Shown here piece by piece: positions 8,507-16,421 of a DNA stretch of 33,943 nucleotides. The DNA lies in NCBI GenBank assembly GCA_044220535.1, contig JBGAQU010000021.1, forward strand, positions 1 to 33,943, read 5' to 3'. The stretch comes from JBDHTS01 sp044220535 (lineage in GTDB: Bacteria > Pseudomonadota > Alphaproteobacteria > Micavibrionales > Micavibrionaceae). The position numbers and the translations under genes were made by a program. The notes under the pieces were generated by a model. That model saw only the letters and a program-made list of their open reading frames with translations. It did no database searches and was not told the origin of the DNA. Position 1 is the stretch's first letter. Each line of letters starts with the position of its first letter.

Positions 8507-9445
8507 ATGCGTAAACCGATCAATGCATTGATGGCTGGCGTTGCCATGATAGGCGCGGCCTTTTCAACCGCTGCCGACGCGGATGAATTCAGTACGGAAT
8601 ATCTTACCAAGCCGCAAGCCAATGAAGACTATAAAGACCCGTCAAAACCCATGAACGGCGCCGTGCTTAATTACGGCCTGACCATGCCAAACGGTGACAC
8701 GATTATAAATCTGAATACAGCCCGTTCCAGAAACCTTCCCAAGCTTGGGAGTAATTCACATTTCCAATGTGTCACACCGAAAGAAAGCTCATTGACCCAA
8801 TGTTTTCAACTACCCTTAACTGGAACAAGTTCTAATTATTCTTTTGTACCGGGCGATGGCAAGCGCCCCGTTTATGAAAGCATGCATGCGGCCGGTCGCA
8901 TAGATACAGGTAAAGGAAAATTTGAAGTTTCGGCACAACCTGACACAGATCAAGGCACAGTCTCATGTCCGGGTGAAAGCGATTTCAACCTGGGTGCGCT
9001 TACATCAGAACAACTTACAAAAATGGAAGAAAATATTGCCTCGGGCAAGGTACAATTCAAGCTTCTACCTGACCAGTTTGGCGAACCGGCGGCTTATAAA
9101 CTTTCCAATGGACAATATCTTGTTATTCTTCACAATCTGACACACTGGGGGGAAAATATAGATAATGACGTCCAAGTCTGGATGGGTGGGCCTGATTCCA
9201 TGCGCCAGTTGGGAGGACGGTTTACTGAAGGTAAGCGTTACGGTATTGATACTGAAGCAGGCTTCCTGAGTTTTGTTACGCCGGATGCACAAGGTGCCAA
9301 CGAATTCAAACCCAATTTTAATGGCGAAGCCGTGCAACAGGTTTTTGGCCCCGCGCTAAACAAGCTGATCAATGACCTGAGTATGAATGCCGCCACCAAA
9401 TATACGTTTGTCAATCCGTGCACCAGCATGGCGCCGGGCTTCTAA
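8507..9445 (+). CDS. Exported protein of unknown function
   Basis: The 312-residue product begins with a textbook signal peptide: MRKPINALMAGVAMIGAAFS, with a cut expected after ADA near residue 26. I do not recognise the mature part. It has five cysteines after the signal (in FQCVTP, TQCFQL, VSCPGE and NPCTS regions among others) and a NGQYLVILHNLTHWGENIDNDV segment, looking like a beta-rich periplasmic or surface domain. It follows the putative peptidase gene by 93 bases and shares its AT-rich composition, so the two may have arrived together. It has its own promoter. The stop codon overlaps the stop of the convergent PH-domain gene. Confidence 0.7.
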   Translation: MRKPINALMAGVAMIGAAFSTAADADEFSTEYLTKPQANEDYKDPSKPMNGAVLNYGLTMPNGDTIINLNTARSRNLPKLGSNSHFQCVTPKESSLTQCFQLPLTGTSSNYSFVPGDGKRPVYESMHAAGRIDTGKGKFEVSAQPDTDQGTVSCPGESDFNLGALTSEQLTKMEENIASGKVQFKLLPDQFGEPAAYKLSNGQYLVILHNLTHWGENIDNDVQVWMGGPDSMRQLGGRFTEGKRYGIDTEAGFLSFVTPDAQGANEFKPNFNGEAVQQVFGPALNKLINDLSMNAATKYTFVNPCTSMAPGF

Positions 9446-10428
9446 AGCCCCTGTGCCGCAACAGGCGCGTTCCGTTCCTCAACCGCGTAGAGCATGGAGT
9501 CCAGGTCGTTGCGGAAGGCTTGTCCATCCGCAATGAAGGGAACAGCTGTGATACGGCTGCCCGTGCCGGTCATGACGACGATGGCGTAACTGAAAACCCG
9601 CCCCGCGGGGGTCCATTCCAGTTCAACGCTTTCGATACGGTTCAGGCGCATCTGTACCGTGTCGATGGTGAGGATGCCGCGACGGATCAGGACACGTTTA
9701 TCGGTCAAGATCAGCATCAGGTTTTGTTTGGTGAGATAGGCAAAGATCAGCATGATCGCGGAGACCAGCAACATGAAGAGGCCGAGGTTGAAAACCAGAG
9801 GCATCAACAGCAGGATCACCGCGAAGATCAACACAGCGATGCCCTTCCAGTAAATAGCGGGCGAAACGCGGGCGGTGCGCACCAAGCGTTCGTCGGGGTG
9901 CAGCAGTGTGGAGACATCAGGCCCGGCGACAGCTTTACGTGGATCGGCCATCTGAGGCAGGATCACTTCGCCCACGCCCATGCCGCGGATCATCAGGCGG
10001 CCATAGCCGAGAAGACGGCCGCCGATGGTTTGCAGCACGTTGATGCCTTCAATGCGGTCAATGCTCATCTCCCCCACGTTACGGGCGACGAGGCCGCGTT
10101 TATAGACGATGCGGGAGGTTGTGACGGCCATTTCGGTGGTGGCGCGGATCACCATCATGCTGGCGAAGTGGAGAAGGCCGAAGATCAATACAAGAAATGC
10201 GCCCAAGCGGATGCCGGGATGGATTTCCTGGACCATGCCCAGCGTGGTCGTGGATGCGAAGCCGCCGAAAAAATGGCCCCTGATATAAATCGCGGCGCAG
10301 ATCACGGCGACACAACCCAGCAGGCCCCAGATAATCCCCATGAAAGCCTGGAGCGTATACATCCAGTGGAAATGGCCGACATGCACCAGCTCCTCACCCG
10401 GAGTCAGGGATTGCTGGACATAGAGCAT
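9442..10428 (-). CDS. Membrane protein with two bacterial PH (YdbS/DUF304-type) domains
   Basis: The 328-residue protein is an internal duplication. Each half has the pattern 'PGEELV/HPDERLV', two membrane helices (about 26-48 and 74-93; about 194-211 and 214-232), then a bPH2 domain. The paired segments TTSRIVYKRGLVARNVGEMS and LTDKRVLIRRGILTIDTVQM show the repeat, each followed by an R-I-E-G/S motif. Bacterial PH domain membrane proteins of this kind have poorly known roles; some affect membrane stress or lipid homeostasis. The gene starts four bases after the pfkA stop, so it is co-transcribed with pfkA. Its stop codon overlaps that of the convergent exported-protein gene (9442-9445) inside a small GGGCT/AGCCC hairpin. 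Confidence 0.85.
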   Translation of the reverse strand: MLYVQQSLTPGEELVHVGHFHWMYTLQAFMGIIWGLLGCVAVICAAIYIRGHFFGGFASTTTLGMVQEIHPGIRLGAFLVLIFGLLHFASMMVIRATTEMAVTTSRIVYKRGLVARNVGEMSIDRIEGINVLQTIGGRLLGYGRLMIRGMGVGEVILPQMADPRKAVAGPDVSTLLHPDERLVRTARVSPAIYWKGIAVLIFAVILLLMPLVFNLGLFMLLVSAIMLIFAYLTKQNLMLILTDKRVLIRRGILTIDTVQMRLNRIESVELEWTPAGRVFSYAIVVMTGTGSRITAVPFIADGQAFRNDLDSMLYAVEERNAPVAAQGL

Positions 10429-10432
10429 GGCT

Positions 10433-11515
10433 TTATTCGTCCCCTAAGGAAATACCGAGCGCCCTTGCAGTATGCACGAGTGTGCCGTCCAAATCCACCT
10501 GCTGATAGGCCTTGATGGCGTCCTCAATCGCGACATCGGTAACCTGGCGGTTCTGCCACGCGACCATGCGCCCGAACTTTCCGTCGCGAATCAGGTCGAC
10601 CGCGTGAACGCCAAGGGCCGAGGCCAGGAGGCGGTCGTTATAGGTCGGCTGGCTGCCGCGCTGGACGTGACCGAGGACCGTGACCCGGGTCTCCGACCCG
10701 GTCATGTCGGCGATCTGCTTACAAAGGTAATGGCCGATACCGCCGTAACGGGTTTCCCCGCCCTCATAAGCGATTTCGAGCTTGCCGCCATCGGGGGTTT
10801 TGACCGCTTCGGACACAACAACCAATGCGAAGTTGCGGCCGGATTCCTTGAGATCGCGGATTTTGCGGGCGATATGTTCGATTTTGTATTCGACCTCCGG
10901 GATCAGGATAACATCCGCGCCGCCAGCAATACCGGCGGAGAGCGCGATGTGACCCGCGTCACGACCCAGGACTGCCCGCACCCTGACACGGTCATGGCTG
11001 GCGGCGGTGGGGTGCAGGCGGTCCAGCGCTTCAGGTGCAACCGACACAGCGGTATCGAAACCGACGGAGGTTTCGGTGGCTCCCAGGTCGTTGTCGATGG
11101 TCTTCGGAATGCCAACCATTTTCAGGCCGCCCTGGTCGGCGAGCTTTTTCAGGATGGCGAAGCTGCCGTCCCCGCCGATGCCGATGATCGATTCGACGCC
11201 AAGCTCCTTAAACCCGCCGATGATTTTTTCGGACAGGTCGCGCGTGGAACCGTCTTTCATCGGGAAGCTGAACGGATTGCCGCGGTTTGTGGTGCCAAGG
11301 ATGGTGCCGCCCATGCGCATAACCGTGCCGGTCATATCGTTCGGGTGCAGGATGCGGAAAGCCGGCGGATCGCGCAGCAAACCGGCAGTACCGTTCAGGA
11401 TACCCACGGTCTCCCAGCCCAGCAGATGCGCCCGGTGGACCGCCGCACGGATCGCCGCGTTCAATCCCGCACAATCTCCGCCGCTTGTCAGAATCGCAAT
11501 TCTTTTCTTAGCCAT
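10433..11515 (-). CDS. pfkA: 6-phosphofructokinase (group III-like, ATP or PPi)
   Basis: The 360-residue enzyme phosphorylates fructose 6-phosphate at the committed glycolytic step. It has SGGDCAGLNAAIR at 11-23, the phosphoryl-donor loop GGDGS at 114-118, and PKTIDND at 137-143, where Asp141 is the expected catalytic base. In this family, Gly at the position of Gly117 favours ATP over pyrophosphate (Asp there marks PPi enzymes), while Lys138 in PKTIDND is the PPi-type residue. The mixed Gly/Lys pair is known from so-called group III kinases, mostly ATP-using, so ATP is my inference. The start ATG at 11515 directly precedes AKKRIAILTSGG, as in homologues. The co-transcribed next gene is the PH-domain membrane protein. 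Confidence 0.93.
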   Translation of the reverse strand: MAKKRIAILTSGGDCAGLNAAIRAAVHRAHLLGWETVGILNGTAGLLRDPPAFRILHPNDMTGTVMRMGGTILGTTNRGNPFSFPMKDGSTRDLSEKIIGGFKELGVESIIGIGGDGSFAILKKLADQGGLKMVGIPKTIDNDLGATETSVGFDTAVSVAPEALDRLHPTAASHDRVRVRAVLGRDAGHIALSAGIAGGADVILIPEVEYKIEHIARKIRDLKESGRNFALVVVSEAVKTPDGGKLEIAYEGGETRYGGIGHYLCKQIADMTGSETRVTVLGHVQRGSQPTYNDRLLASALGVHAVDLIRDGKFGRMVAWQNRQVTDVAIEDAIKAYQQVDLDGTLVHTARALGISLGDE

Positions 11516-11624
11516 GGCTTGTATCGCCGCTCCTGCTTCAGTTTTGTTATTTACATAAAATCAATATGTTGTACGATTCAACATGCCATGAAAGTAAAAC
11601 ATTTGGCGGAAAATACAATTCTTA

Positions 11625-11653
11625 TTATCAAACAAGGCATTATCTGTTATAAT
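11625..11653 (+). promoter_or_regulatory. Promoter candidate of the ydcH-purE-purK operon, with inverted repeat
   Basis: TTATCA at 11625-11630 and a perfect TATAAT at 11648-11653 are 17 bases apart, 43 bases upstream of the ATG of the small YdcH-like gene. The -10 element lies inside an inverted repeat: AACAAGG at 11631-11637 and CCTTGTT at 11660-11666. This could be an operator or a leader hairpin; no regulator can be named. Confidence 0.55.
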
Positions 11654-11695
11654 AAAAAACCTTGTTATTTTGACAGAATACGGACAAACGGCGCA

Positions 11696-11896
11696 ATGGA
11701 AGACGAAGACGACCTCCGCGAAAAGCTTGCTGACCTTAAGCTTGAGCACAGGGACCTGGATGATACCATCAATATCCTTATGGCGCGCCAACCCGTCGAT
11801 TTTATCCAATTGCAGCGGCTGAAAAAGCGTAAGCTGACCCTGAAAGACATGATCCAGAAGCTGGAGTCGGGCCTTCTCCCCGACATTATCGCTTGA
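11696..11896 (+). CDS. YdcH-like (DUF465) small protein
   Basis: A 66-residue helical hairpin protein starting MEDEDDLREKLADLKLEHRD, then LDDTINILMARQPVDFIQLQRLKKRKLTLKDMI. The pattern of an acidic first helix with 'EHRDLD', then 'LQRLKKRKL.LKD.I' near the end, is typical of DUF465/YdcH proteins, whose role is unknown. A much longer in-frame reading extends upstream as an antisense shadow of pfkA. The real start is taken at the ATG at 11696 because it follows the promoter candidate and matches the family length. Its TGA stop overlaps the TTG start of purE, so it leads the purE-purK operon. Confidence 0.85.
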   Translation: MEDEDDLREKLADLKLEHRDLDDTINILMARQPVDFIQLQRLKKRKLTLKDMIQKLESGLLPDIIA

Positions 11897-12369
11897 CCAG
11901 CGTCGGCGTCATCATGGGATCCCAGTCCGACTGGGAAACGATGAAGGAAGCGGTCGCCATCCTGGAAGAATTCAAAATACCGCACGAAGTCAAAATCGTT
12001 TCCGCGCACCGCACGCCGGAGAGGATGGTTGAATACGCGAAAACGGCGCGGGACCGGGGACTGAAAGTCATTATCGCGGGCGCAGGCGGCGCGGCGCATT
12101 TGCCGGGGATGGTTGCGGCCCTAACCACCCTGCCCGTTCTGGGCGTCCCGGTGGAGAGCAAGTTCAATAATGGGCTGGACAGCCTGTTGTCGATTGCGCA
12201 GATGCCGGGCGGGATTCCGGTGGCGACGCTGGCTGTGGGAAAAGCGGGCGCGAAGAATGCCGGGTTGCTGGCGGTGGCAATTCTGGCAATTTCCGATCAA
12301 AAATTAGCAAAAGAACTGGAAGAGTTCCGCAAGAATCAGACAGATAAAGTTACCGATGCTCCATGTTGA
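11893..12369 (+). CDS. purE: N5-carboxyaminoimidazole ribonucleotide mutase
   Basis: The 158-residue class I PurE moves the carboxyl group of N5-CAIR to make CAIR in de novo purine synthesis. It is the partner of PurK downstream. Recognisable motifs are MGSQSDWETM near the N-terminus (phosphate and substrate loop), SAHRTPERM with the catalytic His, and AGAGGAAHLPGM. The predicted start is a TTG at 11893 embedded in TTGA, overlapping the stop of the YdcH-like gene. The nearest ATG (11914) would delete the first beta strand, so the TTG start with translational coupling is preferred. The length is normal for the family. Confidence 0.95.
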   Translation: MTSVGVIMGSQSDWETMKEAVAILEEFKIPHEVKIVSAHRTPERMVEYAKTARDRGLKVIIAGAGGAAHLPGMVAALTTLPVLGVPVESKFNNGLDSLLSIAQMPGGIPVATLAVGKAGAKNAGLLAVAILAISDQKLAKELEEFRKNQTDKVTDAPC

Positions 12370-12412
12370 ATTTTACATAATCTCCAGCCCGCCGCGTTGC
12401 GGTGGTATCCAC

Positions 12413-12439
12413 GATCCCTCCGCTACGCTGCGGGATGAC
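12413..12439. repeat. Half of a GGGATGAC-ended palindromic element in the purE-purK gap
   Basis: GATCCCTCCGC at 12413 and GCGGGATGAC ending 12439 form a small hairpin around a short loop. It resembles one arm of the dispersed elements but has a CCGCTACGCTGCGG core. The whole 87-base purE-purK gap is occupied by this and another GC-rich hairpin (near 12390-12405). Confidence 0.5.
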
Positions 12440-12456
12440 AGTTTATCGCGATTTTC

Positions 12457-13524
12457 ATGATCACAAAAACCCTTGGCATCCTTGGCGGCGGGCAGTTGGG
12501 GCGCATGAGTGCGCTGGCGGCGGCGCGGCTGGGGGTCAGGGTTCATATTTATAATGATGTGATGGATTGCCCGGCGGCGGCAGTTTCGATGAAGACATTC
12601 GCAGGGGCCTGGGATGACAAGACATCCCTGAAAGCCTTCGCGGACAGTGTCGATGTCATTACCTATGAATTCGAAAACATCCCGGTTGAGACGGTACGGT
12701 TTCTGCAGACGCTGAAACCTGTGTGGCCCGATGACAGGTTGCTGGAGATCGCGCAGCACCGGGCGACGGAGAAGCAGTTTCTGAATGACATTGGCATTCA
12801 GACGGCGGGATGGGCAGCCATCCATGGGCCAGAAGATATTGCACCAGCGGCTCAAAAACTGGGGGGAAGCGGGTTTATTTTAAAAACGGCACGCTTCGGA
12901 TATGATGGCAAAGGTCAGGCGCATTTCAAGGCCGGCGATAATGCGGACGCAATATGGAAGACGCTGGGCAGCCAGGAGCTTGTCATTGAATCCAAAGTGG
13001 ATTTTGCCTATGAGGTATCCATGATTGTCGCGCGAGACAAGACCGCTCAGACGGCGCTGTATGGGCCGGTATTGAACCATCATAAAAATGGGATCCTGGA
13101 CCAGAGCATCGTCCCTGCCCCGGTTTCATCGCATGTTGAAAACGTTGCACGTGAAACGGTGCGGCAGCTGGCGGATGCCATGGACCTGGTCGGGGTGCTG
13201 GCGCTGGAAATGTTCGTGACCCGGGATGACAAGATCATCGCCAATGAAATCGCGCCGCGCACGCATAACTCCGGGCACTGGACCATTGATGCCTGCGCCT
13301 GTTCGCAGTTTGAACAGCATGTCAGAACCGTCTGCGGCATGCCGGTCGGTGACCCAGCGCGGCATTCGGACGCGATGATGCACAATCTGATCGGCGCGGA
13401 TGCGTTAAGCGCCGGGGACTGGCTGACCAAGCCGGGCGCCTGCCTGCATTTGTATGGCAAAGGTGAAGCGCGGGATGGACGGAAAATGGGGCATGTGACC
13501 GTGTTGCAGGCGCACACGACTTGA
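12457..13524 (+). CDS. purK: N5-carboxyaminoimidazole ribonucleotide synthase
   Basis: The 355-residue ATP-grasp enzyme makes N5-CAIR from AIR, bicarbonate and ATP, feeding PurE. Visible features are the N-terminal LGILGGGQLGRM dinucleotide-like loop, DVITYEFENIP, the ATP-grasp segment LKTARFGYDGKGQ, EVSMIVARD, and EIAPRTHNSGHWTIDAC with the metal-binding residues late in the domain. The length is typical. It lies 87 bases after purE on the same strand and is most likely in the same operon. A hairpin ATGCCT/AGGCAT at 13548-13564, just after the stop, may mark the 3' end though it lacks a U-tract. Confidence 0.96.
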   Translation: MITKTLGILGGGQLGRMSALAAARLGVRVHIYNDVMDCPAAAVSMKTFAGAWDDKTSLKAFADSVDVITYEFENIPVETVRFLQTLKPVWPDDRLLEIAQHRATEKQFLNDIGIQTAGWAAIHGPEDIAPAAQKLGGSGFILKTARFGYDGKGQAHFKAGDNADAIWKTLGSQELVIESKVDFAYEVSMIVARDKTAQTALYGPVLNHHKNGILDQSIVPAPVSSHVENVARETVRQLADAMDLVGVLALEMFVTRDDKIIANEIAPRTHNSGHWTIDACACSQFEQHVRTVCGMPVGDPARHSDAMMHNLIGADALSAGDWLTKPGACLHLYGKGEARDGRKMGHVTVLQAHTT

Positions 13525-13562
13525 TTCGATATTTATTCACCACTAAAATGCCTTAAAAAGGC

Positions 13563-14458
13563 ATGCAGGGCATGGGAAACGTCGTTTCATTTCAAGAGCG
13601 TGCGATCAAGCGATTGCAACAAGATCAGTCCATTCAGGTCATGCTTTATGGCGCGGCCCGGGAAGATGCGCTCTTCGTATCATCTGTGTCACCAGACCAT
13701 GCGGCGATTAAAATACTCAAGCAAAGCTCCACCTACAAATTCATGAGCGCGGTTGCGGCAAATTCACTGCATAAAGCGCGGTTCAGGAAAATATCGAACC
13801 GCCGAAAGATTTTAACAAGCGTGGTTATTTTGCATTTCCCGAGGAACCACAACGCGCGCGATTTGTGACATCAGCGCATTTATGCCGGTCTTACGAGATT
13901 GCAATGAAGCTGGGGACGAAAAACAAGGTCGATTTCCGTATACCGGATTCAGAAGGTCACCTTCCCCTCTATTTCATTGCCCGTTATGCGCTGGATAAAG
14001 ATGTTATTCCGTATCTTTGTCGCCAATTCAATATCAATGCGCGAGACAGCGGACGCCCATGCGGCATTGGACTAAGCCCTTTTGACGCGCCGTTATTCAG
14101 GGCCATTAAATATTCCAACATTCACGCCCTGCAGGGCCTCGCCTCGCCATATCTTCATGGCGGCGCGCTGGATCTGGACAAAACCAATGAACTTAAGCTG
14201 ACACCGCTTATTTATGCAGTCCTGTTGGCCGAAGAAGGCGTTCAGCAGCTGCAAAACGGAGAGATAAGCCAGACCGCATTAAACCGAAAACTGTGGGTGG
14301 TACGGTTTCTGGCATCCAAGCCAGAGATTAACCCTGCAAAAATAGACCCAGATGGCTGGAGTGCCGACGATTTTGCCAGAAATCCAAAAGTACGGGAGGC
14401 CTTGCATCAAGGGTTCACCAACCGAATGCAAACCTTGATACAGATGCAGATATATTGA
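13563..14458 (+). pseudogene. Ankyrin-like protein gene with a frameshift
   Basis: Two reading frames together look like one gene. The first frame (from an ATG at 13563, or better the ATG at 13572) gives plausible protein through about NSLHKA and then turns into arginine- and asparagine-rich text ending at 13868. The frame one base back is open from 13775 and gives convincing protein there (VQENIEPPKDFNKRGYFAFP), running on through GTG 13865 to the stop at 14458. The join therefore lies between about 13775 and 13800 and would follow from loss of one base. The second part has helix-turn-helix units such as GHLPLYFIARYALDKDVIPYL and LKLTPLIYAVLLAEEGVQQL, suggestive of degenerate ankyrin repeats. 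Composition is AT-richer than purK and fumC. Alternatively these are two coupled genes overlapping by GTGA. Confidence 0.6.
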
Positions 14459-14556
14459 TCATCAAATTTTCCTGTTTTTATAGGCCCTTGTAGAGTATTT
14501 GGCATAGTGGTATTTTTATTCAGTAAAATTTTAAAAACCCTATCCGGATATTTTCC

Positions 14557-15975
14557 ATGACAGCGAAACCAAAAGCCATGCCTGCGGCAGCAACCCGCTC
14601 CGAGTCCGATTCCTTTGGCGACATCAATGTGCCCGCCGATCATTACTGGGCGGCGCAGACGCAGCGGTCGTTACAGAATTTCGATATTGGCGAGGAGAAG
14701 ATGCCGGGCACGCTGGTGCGGGCGTTTGGCATTCAGAAACTGTCCGCGGCGCGGGCGAATATGGATCTGGGGATTTTGAGCAAGGATCTGGGGGATGCCA
14801 TCCTGCAAGCCGCCGAAGAAGTGATCAGCGGGGCGATGGCGGCGGAATTTCCGCTGGCGGTGTGGCAGACGGGATCGGGCACGCAGACGAACATGAACGC
14901 CAACGAAGTGATCGCGGGGCGCGCCAATGAAATCATCACAGGGACGCGCGGCGGGAAAAAGCCCGTGCATCCGAACGACCATGTGAATATGAGTCAGTCG
15001 TCCAATGACAGTTTCCCGACGGTGATGCATATCGCGGCCGCGGAGGCCGTGCACAAACATATGCTGCCCGCACTGGAGCGATTGCACAAAAGCCTGAATG
15101 AAAAGGCGAAGGCGTTCAACGATATCGTCAAAATCGGCCGGACGCATTTGCAGGATGCGACGCCGATCACGCTGGGCCAGGAATTTTCCGGCTATGCCAA
15201 GCAGATTGAATGGGGCATTGCGCGCGTGAAAGCCGTGCTGCCCCGATTGCTGCAGCTGGCGCAGGGCGGCACGGCGGTCGGCACGGGCATCAATTGCAAA
15301 ATCGGGTTTGACAAGAAATTTGCCGCGCATGTTGCGAAAGTCACAGGACTGGATTTTGTGACGGCGGAGAACAAGTTCGAGGCGCTGGCGTCGCATGACA
15401 CGATGGTGGAATTGTCGGGCGCACTGAACGTGCTGGCGACATCGCTGATGAAGATTGCCAATGATATTCGCCTGCTGGGTTCCGGCCCGCGTTGCGGGAT
15501 CGGGGAATTGCTGCTGCCTGAGAACGAGCCGGGATCGTCGATCATGCCGGGCAAGGTCAACCCGACGCAATGCGAAGCCATGACGATGGTGTGTTCGCAG
15601 GTGATGGGCAACCATGTAACGGTGACGATCGCGGGCAGCAACGGGCATTTTGAATTGAATGTGTTCAAGCCGGTGATTATCTTTAACGTGCTGCAGTCGC
15701 TGCGCCTGCTTTCGGATTCCTGTAACAGCTTTGTTACGCATTGCCTGGACGGGATCGAGCCGAACCGGGAGCGGATTAATAAATTGCTGCATGAGAGCCT
15801 GATGCTTGTCACGGCGCTGAACCCGCATATCGGGTATGATAACGCAGCAAAGATCGCCAAGAAGGCGCATAAGGAGCATACGACATTGAAAGAGGCGGGC
15901 ATTGCGCTCGGGCTTTTGACGGCTGAGCAATTCGACCAATGGATTAAACCCGAAGATATGATCAAACCAGGATGA
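14557..15975 (+). CDS. fumC: Class II fumarate hydratase
   Basis: The 472-residue protein interconverts fumarate and malate in the citric acid cycle and needs no iron-sulfur cluster. The family signature GSSIMPGKVNPTQCE occupies about 326-340, including the catalytic serine loop. Other marks are QTGSGTQTNMNANEV near residue 108, HPNDHVNMSQSSND, and IGRTHLQDATP with the conserved histidine. The first ten or so residues before SESDSFG are extra and variable, so the true start could be the second methionine at residue 8. The stop overlaps the start of the next small gene. Confidence 0.97.
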   Translation: MTAKPKAMPAAATRSESDSFGDINVPADHYWAAQTQRSLQNFDIGEEKMPGTLVRAFGIQKLSAARANMDLGILSKDLGDAILQAAEEVISGAMAAEFPLAVWQTGSGTQTNMNANEVIAGRANEIITGTRGGKKPVHPNDHVNMSQSSNDSFPTVMHIAAAEAVHKHMLPALERLHKSLNEKAKAFNDIVKIGRTHLQDATPITLGQEFSGYAKQIEWGIARVKAVLPRLLQLAQGGTAVGTGINCKIGFDKKFAAHVAKVTGLDFVTAENKFEALASHDTMVELSGALNVLATSLMKIANDIRLLGSGPRCGIGELLLPENEPGSSIMPGKVNPTQCEAMTMVCSQVMGNHVTVTIAGSNGHFELNVFKPVIIFNVLQSLRLLSDSCNSFVTHCLDGIEPNRERINKLLHESLMLVTALNPHIGYDNAAKIAKKAHKEHTTLKEAGIALGLLTAEQFDQWIKPEDMIKPG

Positions 15976-16190
15976 ATATGATTAAAAAATCGATGCGCCT
16001 TGCAGGGCATGAAACCAGTATTCTGCTGGAGGCGGAATTCTGGACGGAGCTGAGCGCGTTTGCAGAGAAGAGGAATGTTTCACTGACCACGCTGGTCGAG
16101 GAGATTGATGCGCGGCGGAAGAACGATGACAATCTGGCGAGTTGTCTGCGGCTTTATGTGCTGAAGAATTTGAAGTTTATGATTAAGTGA
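15972..16190 (+). CDS. Ribbon-helix-helix domain protein
   Basis: This 72-residue protein has the RHH_4-type pattern: KKSMRLAGHETSILLEAEFW (a beta strand with a polar GHETS turn), then helices ELSAFAEKRNVSLTTLVEEID and NLASCLRLYVLKNL. Such proteins are small dimeric DNA-binding factors common in alphaproteobacteria. Its ATG overlaps the fumC TGA by four bases (ATGA), so it is translationally coupled to fumC. A second ATG at 15978 is possible. Its target is unknown; autoregulation of fumC is only a suggestion. Confidence 0.85.
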   Translation: MNMIKKSMRLAGHETSILLEAEFWTELSAFAEKRNVSLTTLVEEIDARRKNDDNLASCLRLYVLKNLKFMIK

Positions 16191-16290
16191 CTTTTCCCCC
16201 TTCTCTTCATAGAAAAGAAGTTTTTAACACGAAGATCACGAAGCTTTAGCAACTTTTTATTTGCGTTAAAATTATCCTTAAATTCCAGAT

Positions 16291-16366
16291 GTCATCCCGG
16301 CGAAAGCCGGGACCGGGTAAGCGTAGCGCACGATGTTAACCCGGTCCCGGCTTTCGCCGGGATGAC
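16291..16366. repeat. 76-base palindromic element, GCCGGGACCGGG type
   Basis: GTCATCCCGGCGAAAGCCGG at 16291-16310, followed by GACCGGGTAA, is mirrored by its reverse complement ending at 16366, around an asymmetric centre containing GTTAACCCGG. A nearly identical copy of the same length lies at 27062-27137. It sits between the convergent ribbon-helix-helix and AsmA-like genes. Confidence 0.92.
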
Positions 16367-16421
16367 AATTTGGATAGATGGACTTGGAATAGTTATAACC
16401 CTTCGCTGAAAAAAGGGAAAT

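Noticed and set aside
9418..10515. A 365-codon plus-strand reading frame
   Set aside because: Antisense to the PH-domain gene; Asp/His/Gln-rich text without family features.
10472..11695. The long N-terminal extension of the YdcH-like gene
   Set aside because: It is the antisense shadow of pfkA; the real gene starts at 11696 after a promoter.
13770..13870. Programmed -1 frameshift in the ankyrin-like gene
   Set aside because: No slippery heptamer lies in the correct codon phase in the overlap, so a mutation or sequence error is more likely.
14671..15939. A 422-codon minus-strand frame opposite fumC
   Set aside because: Arg/His/Gln-rich shadow with no signature, while fumC is certain.
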